Below are positions 4,993 to 5,068 of a DNA stretch of 5,068 nucleotides, piece by piece. The notes under the pieces were generated by a model that was not told where the DNA came from, did not search any database, and saw only the letters and a program-made list of their open reading frames with translations. A program made the translations under genes and the position numbers. Each line of letters starts with the position of its first letter. Positions within the stretch are counted from its first letter, which is position 1. This DNA is from Muribaculaceae bacterium (GTDB lineage: Bacteria > Bacteroidota > Bacteroidia > Bacteroidales > Muribaculaceae), in NCBI GenBank assembly GCA_009775195.1, contig VSPF01000184.1, positions 1-5,068 on the forward strand, given 5' to 3'.

Positions 4993-5068
4993 ATGCCCCA
5001 CTCTACCCCCTCTCTCGACGAATTTGAAAATGACGCGGCTCTCGGCGGTATGCCCCGACGCCGCATCC
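4993..5068 (+). CDS. N-terminal fragment of a rightward gene cut by the window end, possibly ComEC/Rec2-like
   Basis: An open frame begins at ATG 4993, 39 nt after the rpe stop, and continues to the window edge: 25 codons, reading MPHSTPSLDEFENDAALGG then MPRRRI. The visible part is polar, and the basic run PRRRI could precede a first membrane helix. An alternative start is ATG 5050. In Bacteroides and relatives, as I recall, rpe is followed by a ComEC/Rec2-type competence membrane protein, and a basic N-terminus fits this, but nothing in the fragment is diagnostic. TAACTTTT (4960-4967) is a seven-of-eight match to the -7 consensus and could give the gene its own promoter, though read-through from rpe is equally likely. 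Confidence 0.55.
   Translation, partial: MPHSTPSLDEFENDAALGGMPRRRI

Noticed and set aside
1..5068. CRISPR arrays, tRNA or rRNA genes, insertion sequences
   Set aside because: No spaced repeat series, tRNA-like arms, transposase or paired terminal repeats are visible.

Overview
The window looks like chromosomal DNA of a Bacteroidales bacterium, plausibly Muribaculaceae-like, though the genus is inference. Three things point that way. The M56 peptidase carries a TonB C-terminal domain and a SusC-type VVVVGYGT/plug tail. Bacteroidetes-type -7 boxes (TAnnTTTG) precede two transcription units, with a weaker match before a third. Genes start without clear Shine-Dalgarno sequences, behind short A/T-rich leaders. 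Coding DNA is moderately GC-rich and the spacers are AT-rich.

Layout: positions 1-336 hold no convincing gene. A long hairpin at 279-319 lies just past the end of the leftward operon. Positions 337-2351 are a leftward two-gene operon: a BlaI/MecI-type repressor followed 2 nt later by an M56 (BlaR1/MecR1-like) membrane metallopeptidase. Positions 2352-2473 are a divergent control region with a recognisable blaI-side promoter and two near-identical 18-bp dyads exactly 32 bp apart. Positions 2474-3568 hold a rightward ECF sigma factor gene and, 3 nt later, a four-helix membrane protein that may be its partner. Positions 3635-4953 are a rightward pair, a DedA-family membrane protein and ribulose-phosphate 3-epimerase, joined by an ATGA overlap. 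From 4993 a further rightward gene runs off the window; gene order suggests ComEC, but the 25 visible residues cannot show this.

How it may work: the M56 protein probably senses an envelope signal through its periplasmic C-terminus and releases BlaI from the paired operators, inducing its own operon. It has no penicillin-binding sensor domain, so the signal is probably not a bound beta-lactam. The sigma factor and its membrane partner form a second likely membrane-to-transcription route starting from the same intergenic region. DedA proteins act in undecaprenyl phosphate recycling, so three neighbouring units touch envelope homeostasis. The most notable items are the twin helically phased operators, the M56-TonB_C-plug fusion, and the loss of the classical Asn-Phe cleavage site in BlaI.
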